Counted from the stretch's first letter, positions 18,483 to 30,671 are shown. The stretch: 64,000 bases of DNA from Achromobacter marplatensis (GCF_002209535.1 NZ_NJIG01000003.1:1-64000), one strand, 5' to 3'. The notes: generated from the letters alone by a model not told the origin. Numbers and translations are program-made.

Positions 18483-19415
18483 ATGTCGAGAGGCCGCATC
18501 ATGGCGTTTTTTCTCAGCATGCTTGCCGCGCCCGCAGGCGCGTCCGTGATCTACGACAACCATGGGCTGGTGGTGGAAGTCACGACCAGCGGCCGCAGCG
18601 ACTGGAACACCGGCCAGCGGCAGAACACGCGCAGTACGACGATCACCTTCCAGGGCAACAAGCTCTGCGGCCCGGAGGTCGGCAAGCTCCTGTACCCGGG
18701 CGGCAAGGAAACCGCCGCTGGCGCGTTCTTCTGCGCGGGCCCCGCCAAGGCGCTGGAGACGGACGCGGTGCTGGCCTACTTCAACAGTTCCAGCACGGAT
18801 CCCGTGCTGGCCCATTTGCAGGTCGTCAACGGCGCCCTGCGCGTGAACCGTCTGGCGCTGTCCGACAAGCGCGACCGCGACCGCCCGAACGGCACGCGTT
18901 TCGAAGCGGCCCGGCTGCCGGGTTGGACGCGGGTCGAAACGGCCTGGAATGAAACCGTGATGATCCGCCACGCGCCGCTCAAGGCGCTGAACCTGGGCGC
19001 CGGCAAGCTGCTGGACGTGGACGGCGACGTGGCCTATCTGGCCATCCCGCCCGGGCGCGACGTGGTCGTGGTGCAGCCCGCCACGCAAGTCAAGGACGCC
19101 CACGGCTACCAGCAGTACGTGCCCGAAATCACCAAATTCGTGGATGCGCCGATCGCGTTCCGCGCCGTGCGCATGAGCGACGGCCGCGAACTGGCGCGGC
19201 TGGAATTCAAGGACACGTGCCTGAGCCTGCCCGCGCTCGGATTCAACCAGCCCGACCCGCTAGCCACGTCTTCCACCCGCCCCGACGTGGCCTTCGACGA
19301 CGTGCCGGCCTGGCGCGCCCGCACCCTGCAACTGACGCAGGCGCAGGGCCGCGCCACACTGACATTGCAGCCCGGCGTGTCCCTGCCCGCCAAGGCCAAC
19401 TGCAAACCGGGCTGA
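18483..19415 (+). CDS. Secreted protein of unknown function
   Basis: The 310-residue protein has an N-terminal signal peptide (about residues 1-20, ending PAGA); ATG at 18501 is an alternative start giving a cleaner signal. The rest is rich in beta-strand-like segments and has four cysteines, but I recognise no domain. GGGAG lies just upstream. It follows the importer ATPase gene after 57 bases without a terminator, so it may belong to the same transcript. It converges with ilvA. Confidence 0.6.
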   Translation: MSRGRIMAFFLSMLAAPAGASVIYDNHGLVVEVTTSGRSDWNTGQRQNTRSTTITFQGNKLCGPEVGKLLYPGGKETAAGAFFCAGPAKALETDAVLAYFNSSSTDPVLAHLQVVNGALRVNRLALSDKRDRDRPNGTRFEAARLPGWTRVETAWNETVMIRHAPLKALNLGAGKLLDVDGDVAYLAIPPGRDVVVVQPATQVKDAHGYQQYVPEITKFVDAPIAFRAVRMSDGRELARLEFKDTCLSLPALGFNQPDPLATSSTRPDVAFDDVPAWRARTLQLTQAQGRATLTLQPGVSLPAKANCKPG

Positions 19416-19443
19416 CGGCAGGCCCCACCGTCCGGCCGCGCGT

Positions 19444-21027
19444 TCAGATCAGGAACTGGCGATAGGCCTCGTTGCCGGTTTCCTCGAAATGGGCGTAGCC
19501 CAATTGCAGCAGGAAAGCGTCCAGCGCCGCGCTGTCGGCCAGCGGCGCCTGGATGCCCACCAGCGCCGAGCTGAAGTCCGCGCCCTGGTTGCGGTAGTGG
19601 AACAGGCTGATATTCCAGTTGGGCGCCATCTCCGACAGGAACTTCATCAGCGCGCCCGGACGTTCCGGGAACTCAAAGCGGAACAGCCGTTCGCCGGCCG
19701 CCAGGGGCGAACGGCCACCCACCATGTAGCGGATGTGTTGTTTGGACACTTCGTTGTTCGTCAGGTCGTTGACCGAAAACCCCTGCTCTTCCAGCGCCGC
19801 CGCGATGTCGGCCGAGTCCCCGCGGCGCGCGATCTGCATGCTGACGAAGATGTGCGCGGTCTGCGCATCGGCAATGCGGTAATTGAATTCCGTCACGCTG
19901 CGCTGCCCCAGGACGCGGCAGAAGCGGCGAAAGCTGCCACGCTCTTCGGGCACCGTCACGGCAAACACGGCTTCACGCGCTTCGCCGACCTCGGCCCGGT
20001 CGGCCACGAAGCGCATGCGGTCAAAGTTCATGTTGGCGCCGGAGGTGATGGCTACCAGCGACAGCCCCTGCGCGCCCTCGCGTTCCACATACTTTTTCAA
20101 GCCCGCCACCGCCAGGGCGCCCGCGGGCTCCAGCACGCTGCGCGTATCCAGGAACATGTCCTTGATTGCCGCGCACACGGCATCGGTGTCCACCAAGATC
20201 ACTTCGTCCAGATACTCGCGGCACAGGCGGAAGGTCTCTTCGCCCACCAGCTTGACCGCCGTGCCGTCCGAAAACAGCCCCACTTCCGGCAGATTGACGC
20301 GCTCGCCCGCCTGCAGCGATTGCGCCATCGCGCAGGAATCCTCGGTCTGCACGCCGATGACCTTCACTGCCGGGTTCACCGTCTTCACATAGGCCGATAC
20401 GCCCGCCGCCAGGCTGCCCCCGCCGATCGGCACGAAAATCGCATGGAGCGCGCCGGGATGCTGGCGCAGGATTTCCATGCCGACAGTGCCTTGGCCCGCG
20501 ATCACGTAGGGGTCATCGAAGGCCGGGATGAAGGTCAGGTCCTGTTGCTGGGCCAGCGTTTGCGCGTGGGTGTAGGCATCGCTGTAGGAATCGCCCGCCT
20601 GCACCACGGTGACGGTCGGGCCGCCGTGGGCGCGCACGGCGTCCACCTTCACCTGCGGGGCCGTTTGCGGCACCACGATGATGGCGCGCACGCCCAGCTT
20701 GGCAGCCGAAATGGCCACGCCCTGCGCATGGTTGCCGGCCGACGCAGTGATCACGCCGCGGTCCAGCGCCGCTTGCGGCGTGTTGCGCATCTTGTTGTAG
20801 GCCCCGCGCACCTTGAACGAGAAGACGGGCTGGTTGTCTTCGCGCTTGAGGTGGACCGTGTTGTTCAGCCGCGCCGATAGGCCACGCGCGGGGTCCAGTT
20901 CGGTTTCGCGGGCAATGTCGTACACGCGGGCGGTCAGGATCTGGCGCAGGTATTCGATGGGCGAAGCATTGCCTTGCTGGAAGTCCGTAGTGTCAGCAAG
21001 GGAGTCGGCGGGGGTGCAAGCGGGCAT
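19444..21027 (-). CDS. ilvA: Threonine ammonia-lyase, biosynthetic
   Basis: The 527-residue PLP enzyme makes 2-oxobutanoate from threonine, the first step of isoleucine synthesis. The PLP lysine is Lys72 in FSFKVRGAYNKM, SAGNHAQGVA and GGGSLAAGV bind the cofactor phosphate, and two ACT-like regulatory domains occupy about residues 335-527. The length and the two ACT-like domains mark the isoleucine-inhibited biosynthetic form rather than the short catabolic form. An isoleucine-rich leader peptide and terminator lie upstream, so it is probably controlled by attenuation. Confidence 0.95.
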   Translation of the reverse strand: MPACTPADSLADTTDFQQGNASPIEYLRQILTARVYDIARETELDPARGLSARLNNTVHLKREDNQPVFSFKVRGAYNKMRNTPQAALDRGVITASAGNHAQGVAISAAKLGVRAIIVVPQTAPQVKVDAVRAHGGPTVTVVQAGDSYSDAYTHAQTLAQQQDLTFIPAFDDPYVIAGQGTVGMEILRQHPGALHAIFVPIGGGSLAAGVSAYVKTVNPAVKVIGVQTEDSCAMAQSLQAGERVNLPEVGLFSDGTAVKLVGEETFRLCREYLDEVILVDTDAVCAAIKDMFLDTRSVLEPAGALAVAGLKKYVEREGAQGLSLVAITSGANMNFDRMRFVADRAEVGEAREAVFAVTVPEERGSFRRFCRVLGQRSVTEFNYRIADAQTAHIFVSMQIARRGDSADIAAALEEQGFSVNDLTNNEVSKQHIRYMVGGRSPLAAGERLFRFEFPERPGALMKFLSEMAPNWNISLFHYRNQGADFSSALVGIQAPLADSAALDAFLLQLGYAHFEETGNEAYRQFLI

Positions 21028-21074
21028 GGGGTTCTCTGCGTTGGGATACTTACTTGCCTTGCAGAGGCGGCCAC

Positions 21075-21099
21075 AAAAAACCCGCCTCGTGGGGCGGGT
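21075..21099 (-). terminator. Attenuator terminator in the ilvA leader
   Basis: On the minus strand ACCCGCC (21099-21093) pairs with GGCGGGT (21086-21080) and is followed by six U residues (21080-21075). It ends about 48 bases before the ilvA start codon. The upstream arm can instead pair with GGTGGGT at the end of the leader ORF (21134-21128), which would prevent the terminator from forming. Confidence 0.85.
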
Positions 21100-21124
21100 G
21101 GCTGTGACTGACTGCGGTCGCGCG

Positions 21125-21187
21125 CTAACCCACCATTCCAGGAATGATGGTAATAATCAGCGAAATGCGGACGGCGCGGGAAGTCAT
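21125..21187 (-). CDS. Isoleucine-rich leader peptide of ilvA (attenuation control)
   Basis: A 20-codon ORF, ATG at 21187 to TAG at 21125, encodes MTSRAVRISLIITIIPGMVG. It contains five Ile codons (ATT, ATT, ATT, ATC, ATT) and one Thr codon clustered within eight codons, and lies directly before an intrinsic terminator and ilvA. The Ile run overlaps segment 1 of a leader structure (ACCATCATTCC, 21151-21141). This segment can pair with segment 2 at the end of the ORF (GGAATGGTGGGT, 21139-21128). The arrangement is that of ribosome-stalling attenuation. No strong ribosome site is visible upstream. Confidence 0.8.
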   Translation of the reverse strand: MTSRAVRISLIITIIPGMVG

Positions 21188-23906
<2,719 letters not shown>

Positions 23907-23950
23907 GCCCCCTCGCCCGGCGGCCACCCGCCGCCAGGACGACAAAAAAG

Positions 23951-23980
23951 CCGGCAGCCCCACAGGCTGCCGGTTTTTTT
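23951..23980 (+). terminator. Rho-independent terminator after icd, likely bidirectional
   Basis: A 9-bp stem (CCGGCAGCC at 23951-23959 with GGCTGCCGG at 23965-23973) is followed by seven T residues and preceded by AAAAAAG. It can therefore serve both icd and the convergent glycosyltransferase gene. Confidence 0.93.
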
Positions 23981-24006
23981 CTTGGGCCTGGCTGTCTGCG
24001 CGACGG

Positions 24007-25584
24007 CTAGCGCGCCGCCGGCACGCCCGCGCACATGCGTTGGCGGAACGCCGCATCGATGTCGATGCGCCACACCGCCCGCTTGTCGTCAGCGATACGT
24101 GCGGGCACGCCGGCAATCGCCGGGTAGCGCGAGGCGTCGTCGTCCCGGCCCCAGATCCAGAAGCGCGCGCCGTCGGCGGCCGCGCACAGGCGGGGCGTCA
24201 AGTCGCCGTTGTCCACCAGCACGCGCTTGCCTACGACGGGATCAAACTGCGCCGCGTCGTACAGTTCCTTGCGCCAGTTGTCGCGCGTGGGGATTTCGGG
24301 GTCTTGCCAGTTGTCGACGATCCAGGCGGGTTGCTCGGCCTGCGTATAGAAGCCCAGGTCGAACGGCAGCGCATGCAGCGCGATCTGCCCGTCTTGCGGC
24401 CGCATTTCGCGCTGCAGCGCCTGCATGGTCGGGCCCGCGCTGCCCCGCGGATTAGTCGAAGCGGCAATGATCGCCCCCAGGCAGATGACGGCCGCCACAC
24501 CCGCCGCGATGACCACCCACCGGCGACTGCCCGCAGCCCAGGCCGGTGCAAGGCGCTCGCTGATCAACAGCGCCAGCGGCGGAAACACCGGCAGCACATA
24601 ACCGATCAGCTTGGATTGCGGAATGGAGAAAAACACCATCACCACGACGATCCAGATGGCCATCAACCGCCGCAACCCATGCGGGTCGACTTCACGCCAG
24701 AATCCCGGCGTAAAGAGCGACGCGCCCCAGATCGACCACGGCAGCGACAGCCCGACCACGATGGGGACATAGAACCAGAACGGCTGCGCGTTGTTGAAGC
24801 CGCTTTGCGCGAAGCGCTCGAAGTGCTGATAGACGAAGAAGTAGTGATAGAAGCCGGGAAACTTCGCCTGCATCAACCAGAACCACGGCACCGCCACCAC
24901 CGCGAACGCCAGCAAGGCCGGCACCCACAGCAAGGCGCGCATGCCCCGCCAATCCCGCCGCAACAGCAACCAGGCCAGCACGATGGCGCCAGGCAACGCC
25001 AGGCCGATCAGCCCCTTGGCCAACACCGCCAGCGCCGCCAGCACGCCGGTGGCGATCGACATGGCGCGGAACGGCCGCCCTGCTTCTCGCCGCAATGCCG
25101 TATCGGCGGCGGCCAGCACGCACAGCGTGATCATGCTGGCTACCAGCATGTCCATATTGGCGAATTGCGCGGCGCCGAAGAACAAGGGCATCAGCCCCAG
25201 GATGGCCACTGCCCACCGCGCCTGCGCCACGTTCCGGTAGCGCGAGACAAAGGCGTAGAGCCCGGCCCCCGCGCTCCAGGCGCTAATCAGCGACGGCACC
25301 CGCGCGCTGAATTCGTGCACGCCGAACAGCGCATAGCTGAGCTGCGCCAGCCAGTAGTACAGCGGCGGCTTGTGGAAGTACGGCATGCCGTCCAGCAGTG
25401 GCACCATGGGAGAGCGGCTACGCAGCATCTCCCAGGCTACTCCGGCATAGCGCCCTTCGTCCGGCAAGGTCAGCCAGCGCGCCCAGGCCAGGGCGGCCAG
25501 CCACAGGGCCAGGCATAGCAGCACCAACCAACCGGGGATGGCCTTTCGCAGGCTGACCGGGCGGACCGCGGCGGCGGGCGTCAT
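24007..25584 (-). CDS. ArnT-like/PMT-family membrane glycosyltransferase
   Basis: The 525-residue polytopic protein belongs to the GT-C family of undecaprenyl-phosphate sugar transferases related to ArnT. DEGRYAGVAWEML (about 45) carries the catalytic acidic residue of the first periplasmic loop, and FHKPPLYYWLAQLSYALFG follows. About 11-12 membrane helices precede a C-terminal soluble domain. ArnT adds L-Ara4N to lipid A, but no arn biosynthesis genes are visible here, so the sugar and acceptor are open. ATG at 25584 starts the first membrane helix region; a longer frame begins at 25662. Confidence 0.8.
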   Translation of the reverse strand: MTPAAAVRPVSLRKAIPGWLVLLCLALWLAALAWARWLTLPDEGRYAGVAWEMLRSRSPMVPLLDGMPYFHKPPLYYWLAQLSYALFGVHEFSARVPSLISAWSAGAGLYAFVSRYRNVAQARWAVAILGLMPLFFGAAQFANMDMLVASMITLCVLAAADTALRREAGRPFRAMSIATGVLAALAVLAKGLIGLALPGAIVLAWLLLRRDWRGMRALLWVPALLAFAVVAVPWFWLMQAKFPGFYHYFFVYQHFERFAQSGFNNAQPFWFYVPIVVGLSLPWSIWGASLFTPGFWREVDPHGLRRLMAIWIVVVMVFFSIPQSKLIGYVLPVFPPLALLISERLAPAWAAGSRRWVVIAAGVAAVICLGAIIAASTNPRGSAGPTMQALQREMRPQDGQIALHALPFDLGFYTQAEQPAWIVDNWQDPEIPTRDNWRKELYDAAQFDPVVGKRVLVDNGDLTPRLCAAADGARFWIWGRDDDASRYPAIAGVPARIADDKRAVWRIDIDAAFRQRMCAGVPAAR

Positions 25585-25805
25585 GACCGCGCTCACGCCT
25601 GGCGCTCCGCGTTGGCGTGTGCGACGGCAAGGCCGATATGACGGGACGGAAGGGTCAGGCAAGACTCAAATGGCATCGGATTTCGGGAAATGGGCAGGCA
25701 CAAGAACGGGAAGCTCGCGCCATTATCGAAAGCCCCCCGTCGATTTCTCATGAAATTTCCAGCCCGAATCCGCCTTTTTCAGCCTTCCGTAGGCGGAAAA
25801 CGCCC

Positions 25806-26606
25806 TTATTTCGACGTTGCCAGCCGGTCCAGGCGCAAGCGTCCGCGCTCGTCCGTCAGCCGTCGCATGGCGCCGTACGCCGCGCCCATTGCCGCCATGC
25901 CGCTGGCGCCGCACAGCAAGAACATCAGCAGGATCTGATACTTGGCGGCATCGATCGGGTCCATGCCCGCGATGATCTGGCCGGTCATGATGCCCGGCAG
26001 CGTGATGATGCCCGCCGCCGACATCTGATTGACGCTGGGAACGATGCCACGCCGCACCGATTCGCGCAGCAAGGAAGAAAACGCCTGGTGGGGAGTAGCG
26101 CCCAGCGACAGCCGGGCTTCGATCGCCAGCTTTTCCCGGCGTACGCCCGACAACACCCCGTCCAGCGCCAGGCTGGCGGCATTCAACACGCTGCCCAGCA
26201 CGATGCCGACCAGGGCAATGGCATAACGGGGGTCGTACCAGGGGTCCGGGCGCAAGGCGGTGTTCAAGATGAACATCGCCGTGATCAACGTGGTGGCGGC
26301 CACTGCCAATGTGCCGACCCAGCCGTTGCCGTGCCCAGCCAACCGCGCCTTGGGCCGGGCGGCCACCTCGCGAGCGGCCAGCGCCATCATCACCGCCACG
26401 ACCAGGGCAGTCAGCCACGGCGCGGCGTGTGCGAACACCACGCGCAAAATATGGCCCACCAGCAGCAACTGCACGACGGTACGCGCCGCCGCCCACAAGA
26501 CCTGCCGCTGCAGGTTCAGCCGCAGCGCAAAGGAAATCGCTGCGCACAGCAGCACCAGGCACGACGCGATCACCAGATCCAGCGCCTGCAACTTGATCAC
26601 GTCCAT
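25806..26606 (-). CDS. fetB: FetB-like ABC permease (UPF0014 family), putative iron exporter
   Basis: The 266-residue, seven-helix protein matches the UPF0014/FetB family throughout, with TALRPDPWYDPRYAIALVGIVLGS-type sequence and VNQMSAAGIITLPGIMTGQI. In E. coli FetAB lowers intracellular iron and improves oxidative-stress resistance. It overlaps fetA by 10 bp and is the last gene of a LysR-fetA-fetB operon. Confidence 0.88.
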   Translation of the reverse strand: MDVIKLQALDLVIASCLVLLCAAISFALRLNLQRQVLWAAARTVVQLLLVGHILRVVFAHAAPWLTALVVAVMMALAAREVAARPKARLAGHGNGWVGTLAVAATTLITAMFILNTALRPDPWYDPRYAIALVGIVLGSVLNAASLALDGVLSGVRREKLAIEARLSLGATPHQAFSSLLRESVRRGIVPSVNQMSAAGIITLPGIMTGQIIAGMDPIDAAKYQILLMFLLCGASGMAAMGAAYGAMRRLTDERGRLRLDRLATSK

Positions 26607-27211
26607 AACGGCTCCAGTCTGCCCGCGCCCATCCGCCAGCGCCGCCGCGCCAGACGCTGCGCCTGCTCGGGGCTATGCGTCACCATCAGGATCGCCGCGC
26701 CGCCGTCCAGATAGCGTTGCATCGCCGCCTCGACCAGCGCGGTCGCCGCCTGGTCCAGGGCCGCCGTCGGCTCGTCCAGCAGCAGCACGCGCGGCGCCTG
26801 CGCCAGTGCGCGCGCCAATCCCAGGCGCTGACGTTCGCCCGTGGAAAGCTCGTGCACCAAGGCGTCCAGCTTGTCGGAGGGCAGGCCCAGCGCCTGCATC
26901 AAGGCCTGGGCTTGCGCGCGGTCGGTGAAGTGCGGCGCGACCTGGTCGTCCCACCAACCCGCTTCGGCCTGGCAATAGACCACCTTGCGCCGCCATTCGA
27001 ATCCTCGCATCGCGGAACGGCGGGCCCCGTCCAGTTCGACTTCACCGTGGCCGGGATCCAGGTCCGCGACCTGACGCAGCAACAGCGATTTTCCCGACCC
27101 GGAGGGTCCGGTGATGGCCGCGCATTCGCCTGCAGCAAGGTCCAGGCTGACCGGGGACAGGCGCTGGCTGTATACGCCGCGCAGCCGGAGAACGGGCACG
27201 CTATCAGCCAT
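26597..27211 (-). CDS. fetA: FetA-like ABC ATPase, putative iron export
   Basis: The compact 204-residue ATPase has Walker [10 protein letters not shown] (about 37), signature LSTGERQRLG and Walker B VLLLDEPTAALD. The small size and STGERQR variant are those of FetA/YbbL. It overlaps the LysR gene before it (8 bp) and fetB after it (10 bp), so all three are translated from one mRNA. Confidence 0.88.
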   Translation of the reverse strand: MADSVPVLRLRGVYSQRLSPVSLDLAAGECAAITGPSGSGKSLLLRQVADLDPGHGEVELDGARRSAMRGFEWRRKVVYCQAEAGWWDDQVAPHFTDRAQAQALMQALGLPSDKLDALVHELSTGERQRLGLARALAQAPRVLLLDEPTAALDQAATALVEAAMQRYLDGGAAILMVTHSPEQAQRLARRRWRMGAGRLEPLWT

Positions 27212-28127
27212 GGGTGCTGCCCTCGTGCGCCAGGGCCTGCGCAGACTCCGCCGCTTCGGCCTTCACCCAATCGATGAACGCCTGCACTTCCGGCCGGGCG
27301 ACGGCGTCCGGCCGGCTGACGATGTAGTACGCGAAGCGCGCGGGCCAAGGCCGGTCCAGCGCAAGAACGAGCCTGCCCGAATCAAGATCTTCCCGGGCGT
27401 GCGTGTCTTGCACCAGCGCGATGCCCTGCCCGGTGCCGGCGGCGCGCAACAACAGCAAATCGTCTTCAAAGCTGGGCCCCCGGTGCGCGTCCGCCCCGGC
27501 GTCCACGCCATGCGCCTGCAGCCACAGCGCCCAATCCGCGCGGTCGGAATCCTGCAGCAACGGGTACTTCAGGCAATCTTCGGCTGACCTGATGGCCGGC
27601 CCTTGTGCCAGCAGCGCCGGACTGGCCACGGGCAACAGCACGGGCGTCATCAGCCTGAAGGTCGACAAGCCGGGGTAATGTCCCAGGCCGTGGCGCAACG
27701 CGACGTCGATGCGGTCGCGCCTGAAGTCGACCAGCTTGGACGACGCTTCCACCCGGACCTCGATATCAGGATGCAGCGCCGAGAATCTGCCGATGCGGGG
27801 CACCAGCCACGACGACGCGAATGACGGCACCGTGCTGACGGTCAGCGTGCGCGGGATGGAATAGGACTCCAGCAGCGACAACGATTTTTCGATCTGATCA
27901 AAGGCGCGCAGCAAGCCCGGATAGGCGCTGGCGCCCGCAGGCGTGAGCCGTACGCCATGCCGTTCGCGCACGAACAGCGCCAGCCCCAAGCGGTCTTCCA
28001 GCAAACGGATCTGCTGGCTGACGGCGCCGGGGGTGACTCCCAAGGCCTCGGCCGCCGCTTTCAGGCTGCCCAGGCGCGCGGACTCGGTAAAGGCTCGCAA
28101 GGCAAGCAAAGGCAGTACGGCACCCAC
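27204..28127 (-). CDS. LysR-family regulator (GcvA-like), first gene of the fetAB operon
   Basis: The 307-residue protein has an N-terminal winged HTH (LPLLALRAFTESARLGSLKAAAEALGVTPGAVSQQIRLLED) and a substrate-binding-type effector domain. The GTG start at 28127 is preceded by AAGGAAA at good spacing. Its stop overlaps the fetA start, so the regulator is co-transcribed with the transporter it probably controls. The effector is unknown. Confidence 0.85.
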   Translation of the reverse strand: MGAVLPLLALRAFTESARLGSLKAAAEALGVTPGAVSQQIRLLEDRLGLALFVRERHGVRLTPAGASAYPGLLRAFDQIEKSLSLLESYSIPRTLTVSTVPSFASSWLVPRIGRFSALHPDIEVRVEASSKLVDFRRDRIDVALRHGLGHYPGLSTFRLMTPVLLPVASPALLAQGPAIRSAEDCLKYPLLQDSDRADWALWLQAHGVDAGADAHRGPSFEDDLLLLRAAGTGQGIALVQDTHAREDLDSGRLVLALDRPWPARFAYYIVSRPDAVARPEVQAFIDWVKAEAAESAQALAHEGSTHG

Positions 28128-28244
28128 AGCGCTTTCCTTTAGAAAATCTATCTTCCGGTTCGGGGCAGAATATCACAGGCCTAAGAACAACTTCGCCGGT
28201 AAGGCCTGATTCACGCCCCAGATACAGGATAGGCAGACTAAAAC

Positions 28245-28274
28245 ACAACAGCCCGCTGTCGGGCGGGCTGTTGT
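28245..28274 (-). terminator. Hairpin terminator of the amino-acid importer operon
   Basis: A perfect 12-bp stem (ACAACAGCCCGC at 28245-28256 with GCGGGCTGTTGT at 28263-28274) lies 31 bp past the ATPase stop. On the minus strand it is followed by GTTTTAG, a short U run. Confidence 0.75.
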
Positions 28275-28304
28275 GGGCCATGGCTAGCCGTATCGGCTAT
28301 GGAA

Positions 28305-29114
28305 TCAAAGCATGTGCGCCAGGAATTCCCGGCTGCGCGCATGCTGCGGCGCCCGGAAGAAGTCCGCAGACGGCGCTTCTTCCACGATGCGGCCTTCGTC
28401 CATGAAGATGACGCGGTGCGCCACTTCGCGGGCAAAACCCATTTCGTGCGTGACGACGAGCATGGTCATGCGCTCGTCGGCCAGTTGCTTCATCGTGCGC
28501 AGCACTTCGCCCGTCAGTTCGGGGTCCAGCGCGGACGTGGGCTCGTCGAACAGCATGATGTCGGGTTCCATCGCCAGCGCGCGGGCGATCGCCACGCGCT
28601 GCTTCTGGCCGCCCGACAGGCGCGTCGGATAATTGTCGCGCTTGTTCAGCAGGCCAACCTTGCGCAGCAGCTCTTCCGCTTTCGGGATGATCTGGGCCTT
28701 CGACATGCCCTTCACCGTCAGCGGCGCTTCGATGATGTTCTGCAGCACCGTCATGTGCGGGAACAGGTTGAACGACTGGAACACCATGCCCATCTTGCGG
28801 CAGATGCGGCGCACGTCGGCGTCGCTGGCGTATTGGCTGCGGCCGCCGTCGACGGCGCGTGCCATGGTCTCGCCTTCGACCTCGATGCTGCCTTCGTCGA
28901 TGGTTTCCAGATGGTTCAGGCAACGCAGGAACGTGCTCTTGCCCGAGCCGGACGGGCCAATCACCGCCACGACCTCGCCCTGGCCCAGCGTCAGCGACAC
29001 CTGGTCCAGCACGCGGTTGGTGCCGAACGATTTGATGATGCCGCGCGCCTGGATCATGACGGGGCGGCCGTGCGCGCCGGCGCCGGGCGTCGGTTTACTG
29101 GTCATATTTGGCAT
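28305..29114 (-). CDS. Polar amino-acid ABC transporter ATP-binding protein (GlnQ/GltL-like)
   Basis: The 269-residue ATPase has Walker [10 protein letters not shown], signature LSGGQKQR and Walker [18 protein letters not shown] at 29114 overlaps the permease end by 20 bp and has GGAAA seven bases upstream; starts at 29105 and 29057 are possible, and family members often begin at the latter ([12 protein letters not shown]). It completes a binding protein-permease-ATPase operon read leftward. Confidence 0.9.
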   Translation of the reverse strand: MPNMTSKPTPGAGAHGRPVMIQARGIIKSFGTNRVLDQVSLTLGQGEVVAVIGPSGSGKSTFLRCLNHLETIDEGSIEVEGETMARAVDGGRSQYASDADVRRICRKMGMVFQSFNLFPHMTVLQNIIEAPLTVKGMSKAQIIPKAEELLRKVGLLNKRDNYPTRLSGGQKQRVAIARALAMEPDIMLFDEPTSALDPELTGEVLRTMKQLADERMTMLVVTHEMGFAREVAHRVIFMDEGRIVEEAPSADFFRAPQHARSREFLAHML

Positions 29115-29748
29115 AGCGCTTTTCCATGTGCTGGAAGAACCACGTCAACACCAGCGTCATGAGGAGGTAGAAGGCGGCAGCGACCAGGAAAGGCGTGGTC
29201 GTGAAGTCGCGCTGCACGATGCCGCGCGCGGTCCGCAGGATGTCGTTCAAGGCCAGCACGTAGATCAGCGACGTGTCCTTCACCAGCGTGATGGTCTCGT
29301 TGCTCATCGGCGGCAGCACGCGCTGCACCATCTGCGGCAGGACGATGCGGCGCAGCGTCTGCAGATAGGTCATGCCCAGCACCTTGCTGCCTTCGTACTG
29401 GCCCCGGTCCACCGACTGGATGCCGGCGCGGAAGATCTCGGCGAAGTATGCCGCGTAGTTCAACGCAAACGCCACGACGGCCGCCGGAAAATCGGGCAGG
29501 CGCACGCCCACCACCGGCACAAACGGCAGCGCGAAGTAGATGAACAGCATCTGGAGCATCAGCGGCGTGCCGCGCATCAGCCAGATGTAGCCGTTGACCA
29601 GGCTGCTTAGCAGCGGCCACTTCGAAATTCGCGCAAGCGCCAGCACCAGCCCCAGGGGCACGGCCAGGGCCAGGGTGATGAAAAACAGCGTCAAGGTCAC
29701 TTTCGCGCCTTCCGCCATAGGCCCCAACAGGGAGAGTACGTAGTCCAT
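29095..29748 (-). CDS. Polar amino-acid ABC transporter permease
   Basis: The 217-residue, five-helix permease of the His/Glu/Gln type has an EAA loop in [31 protein letters not shown] single permease gene is present, so it probably forms a homodimer. It lies 131 bp after the binding-protein gene, a GC-rich gap with hairpin potential. Confidence 0.92.
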   Translation of the reverse strand: MDYVLSLLGPMAEGAKVTLTLFFITLALAVPLGLVLALARISKWPLLSSLVNGYIWLMRGTPLMLQMLFIYFALPFVPVVGVRLPDFPAAVVAFALNYAAYFAEIFRAGIQSVDRGQYEGSKVLGMTYLQTLRRIVLPQMVQRVLPPMSNETITLVKDTSLIYVLALNDILRTARGIVQRDFTTTPFLVAAAFYLLMTLVLTWFFQHMEKRYAKYDQ

Positions 29749-29879
29749 TCAGTGGGATCGCGCCGCTTGCGGCAAGAAGATTCATGAGCAAGCCCGCCTG
29801 GCGCCTGGGCGCGGCAGCGGGCTGCGGGACGGCTTGGGGCTCGCGCCCGGGCCGGCAGGCCGCGGGCGCCGCACGCCGC

Positions 29880-30671
29880 TTACTTGATGATGTTGGCGCC
29901 GAACCACTGGGTCGCGATGCGGCCGGCGGTGCCGTCCTGCTTCATCGAATCCAGCGTCTTGTCCAGCTTGCCCAGCAGTTCGGTGTCATCCTTGCGCACG
30001 CCGACGCCGTAGTCTTCGGTGCCGAAGTTCTCTTCCAGCACGCGGTATTCGCCTGCGCGCTTGCTGATCAGGTAGCGGCCCACGACTTCGTCCACCACGA
30101 TGGCGTCCAGGCGGCCGGCGGCCAGGTCCATCAGGGCCGTGACGTTGTCGCCGAACTTCTTCACTTCCTTGATCTGGGCGGCAACCGGGTCCTTGGCGAT
30201 GGCGTCGGTGGCGCTGCTGCCGTCCTGCGCACCCACGGTCTTGCCGGCCAGGTCGGCCTTTGCCTTCACGGGCGACGCGGTGCCGACGATGATGATCTGG
30301 TGGTTGGCCATGTACGGCGCGGTGAAGCTGATGTTCTTCTTGCGCTCTTCGGTGATGGTCAGGCCGTTCCACAGCACGTCGACGCGGCGGCCATTGAGCT
30401 CGGCTTCCTTGGCGCTCCAGTCGATCGGCTTGAATTCGACTTCGATGCCGAGGCGCTTGCTGGCTTCCTTGGCCATGTCGATGTCGAAACCGACGATCTG
30501 GTTGCTCGCGTCACGAAAACCCATGGGCGGGAAATTGTCGTCCAGGCCCACCACGACCTTCTTGGCGGCGGCCGGCGCTTGCGTGCTGGCGGCCGGCGCG
30601 TTGTCGCTGGGGCCGCAAGCGGTCAGCATCGTGGTTGCGGACACGAGGAAAACAGCAGTCAGTTTTTTCAT
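29880..30671 (-). CDS. Amino-acid ABC transporter substrate-binding lipoprotein
   Basis: The 263-residue type 3 solute-binding protein begins with a lipoprotein signal MKKLTAVFLVSATTMLTAC whose lipobox LTAC predicts lipid attachment at Cys19. The binding core has VVGLDDNFPPMGFRD and IVGFDIDMAKEASKRLGIEVEF. ATG at 30671 starts the signal; the longer frame is rejected. It is first in the operon with the permease and ATPase. Confidence 0.9.
   Translation of the reverse strand: MKKLTAVFLVSATTMLTACGPSDNAPAASTQAPAAAKKVVVGLDDNFPPMGFRDASNQIVGFDIDMAKEASKRLGIEVEFKPIDWSAKEAELNGRRVDVLWNGLTITEERKKNISFTAPYMANHQIIIVGTASPVKAKADLAGKTVGAQDGSSATDAIAKDPVAAQIKEVKKFGDNVTALMDLAAGRLDAIVVDEVVGRYLISKRAGEYRVLEENFGTEDYGVGVRKDDTELLGKLDKTLDSMKQDGTAGRIATQWFGANIIK

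Noticed and set aside
24040..25518. 492-codon plus-strand open frame opposite the ArnT-like gene
   Set aside because: Arg/His/Gln-rich shadow frame with no domain; the opposite strand encodes a clear membrane glycosyltransferase.
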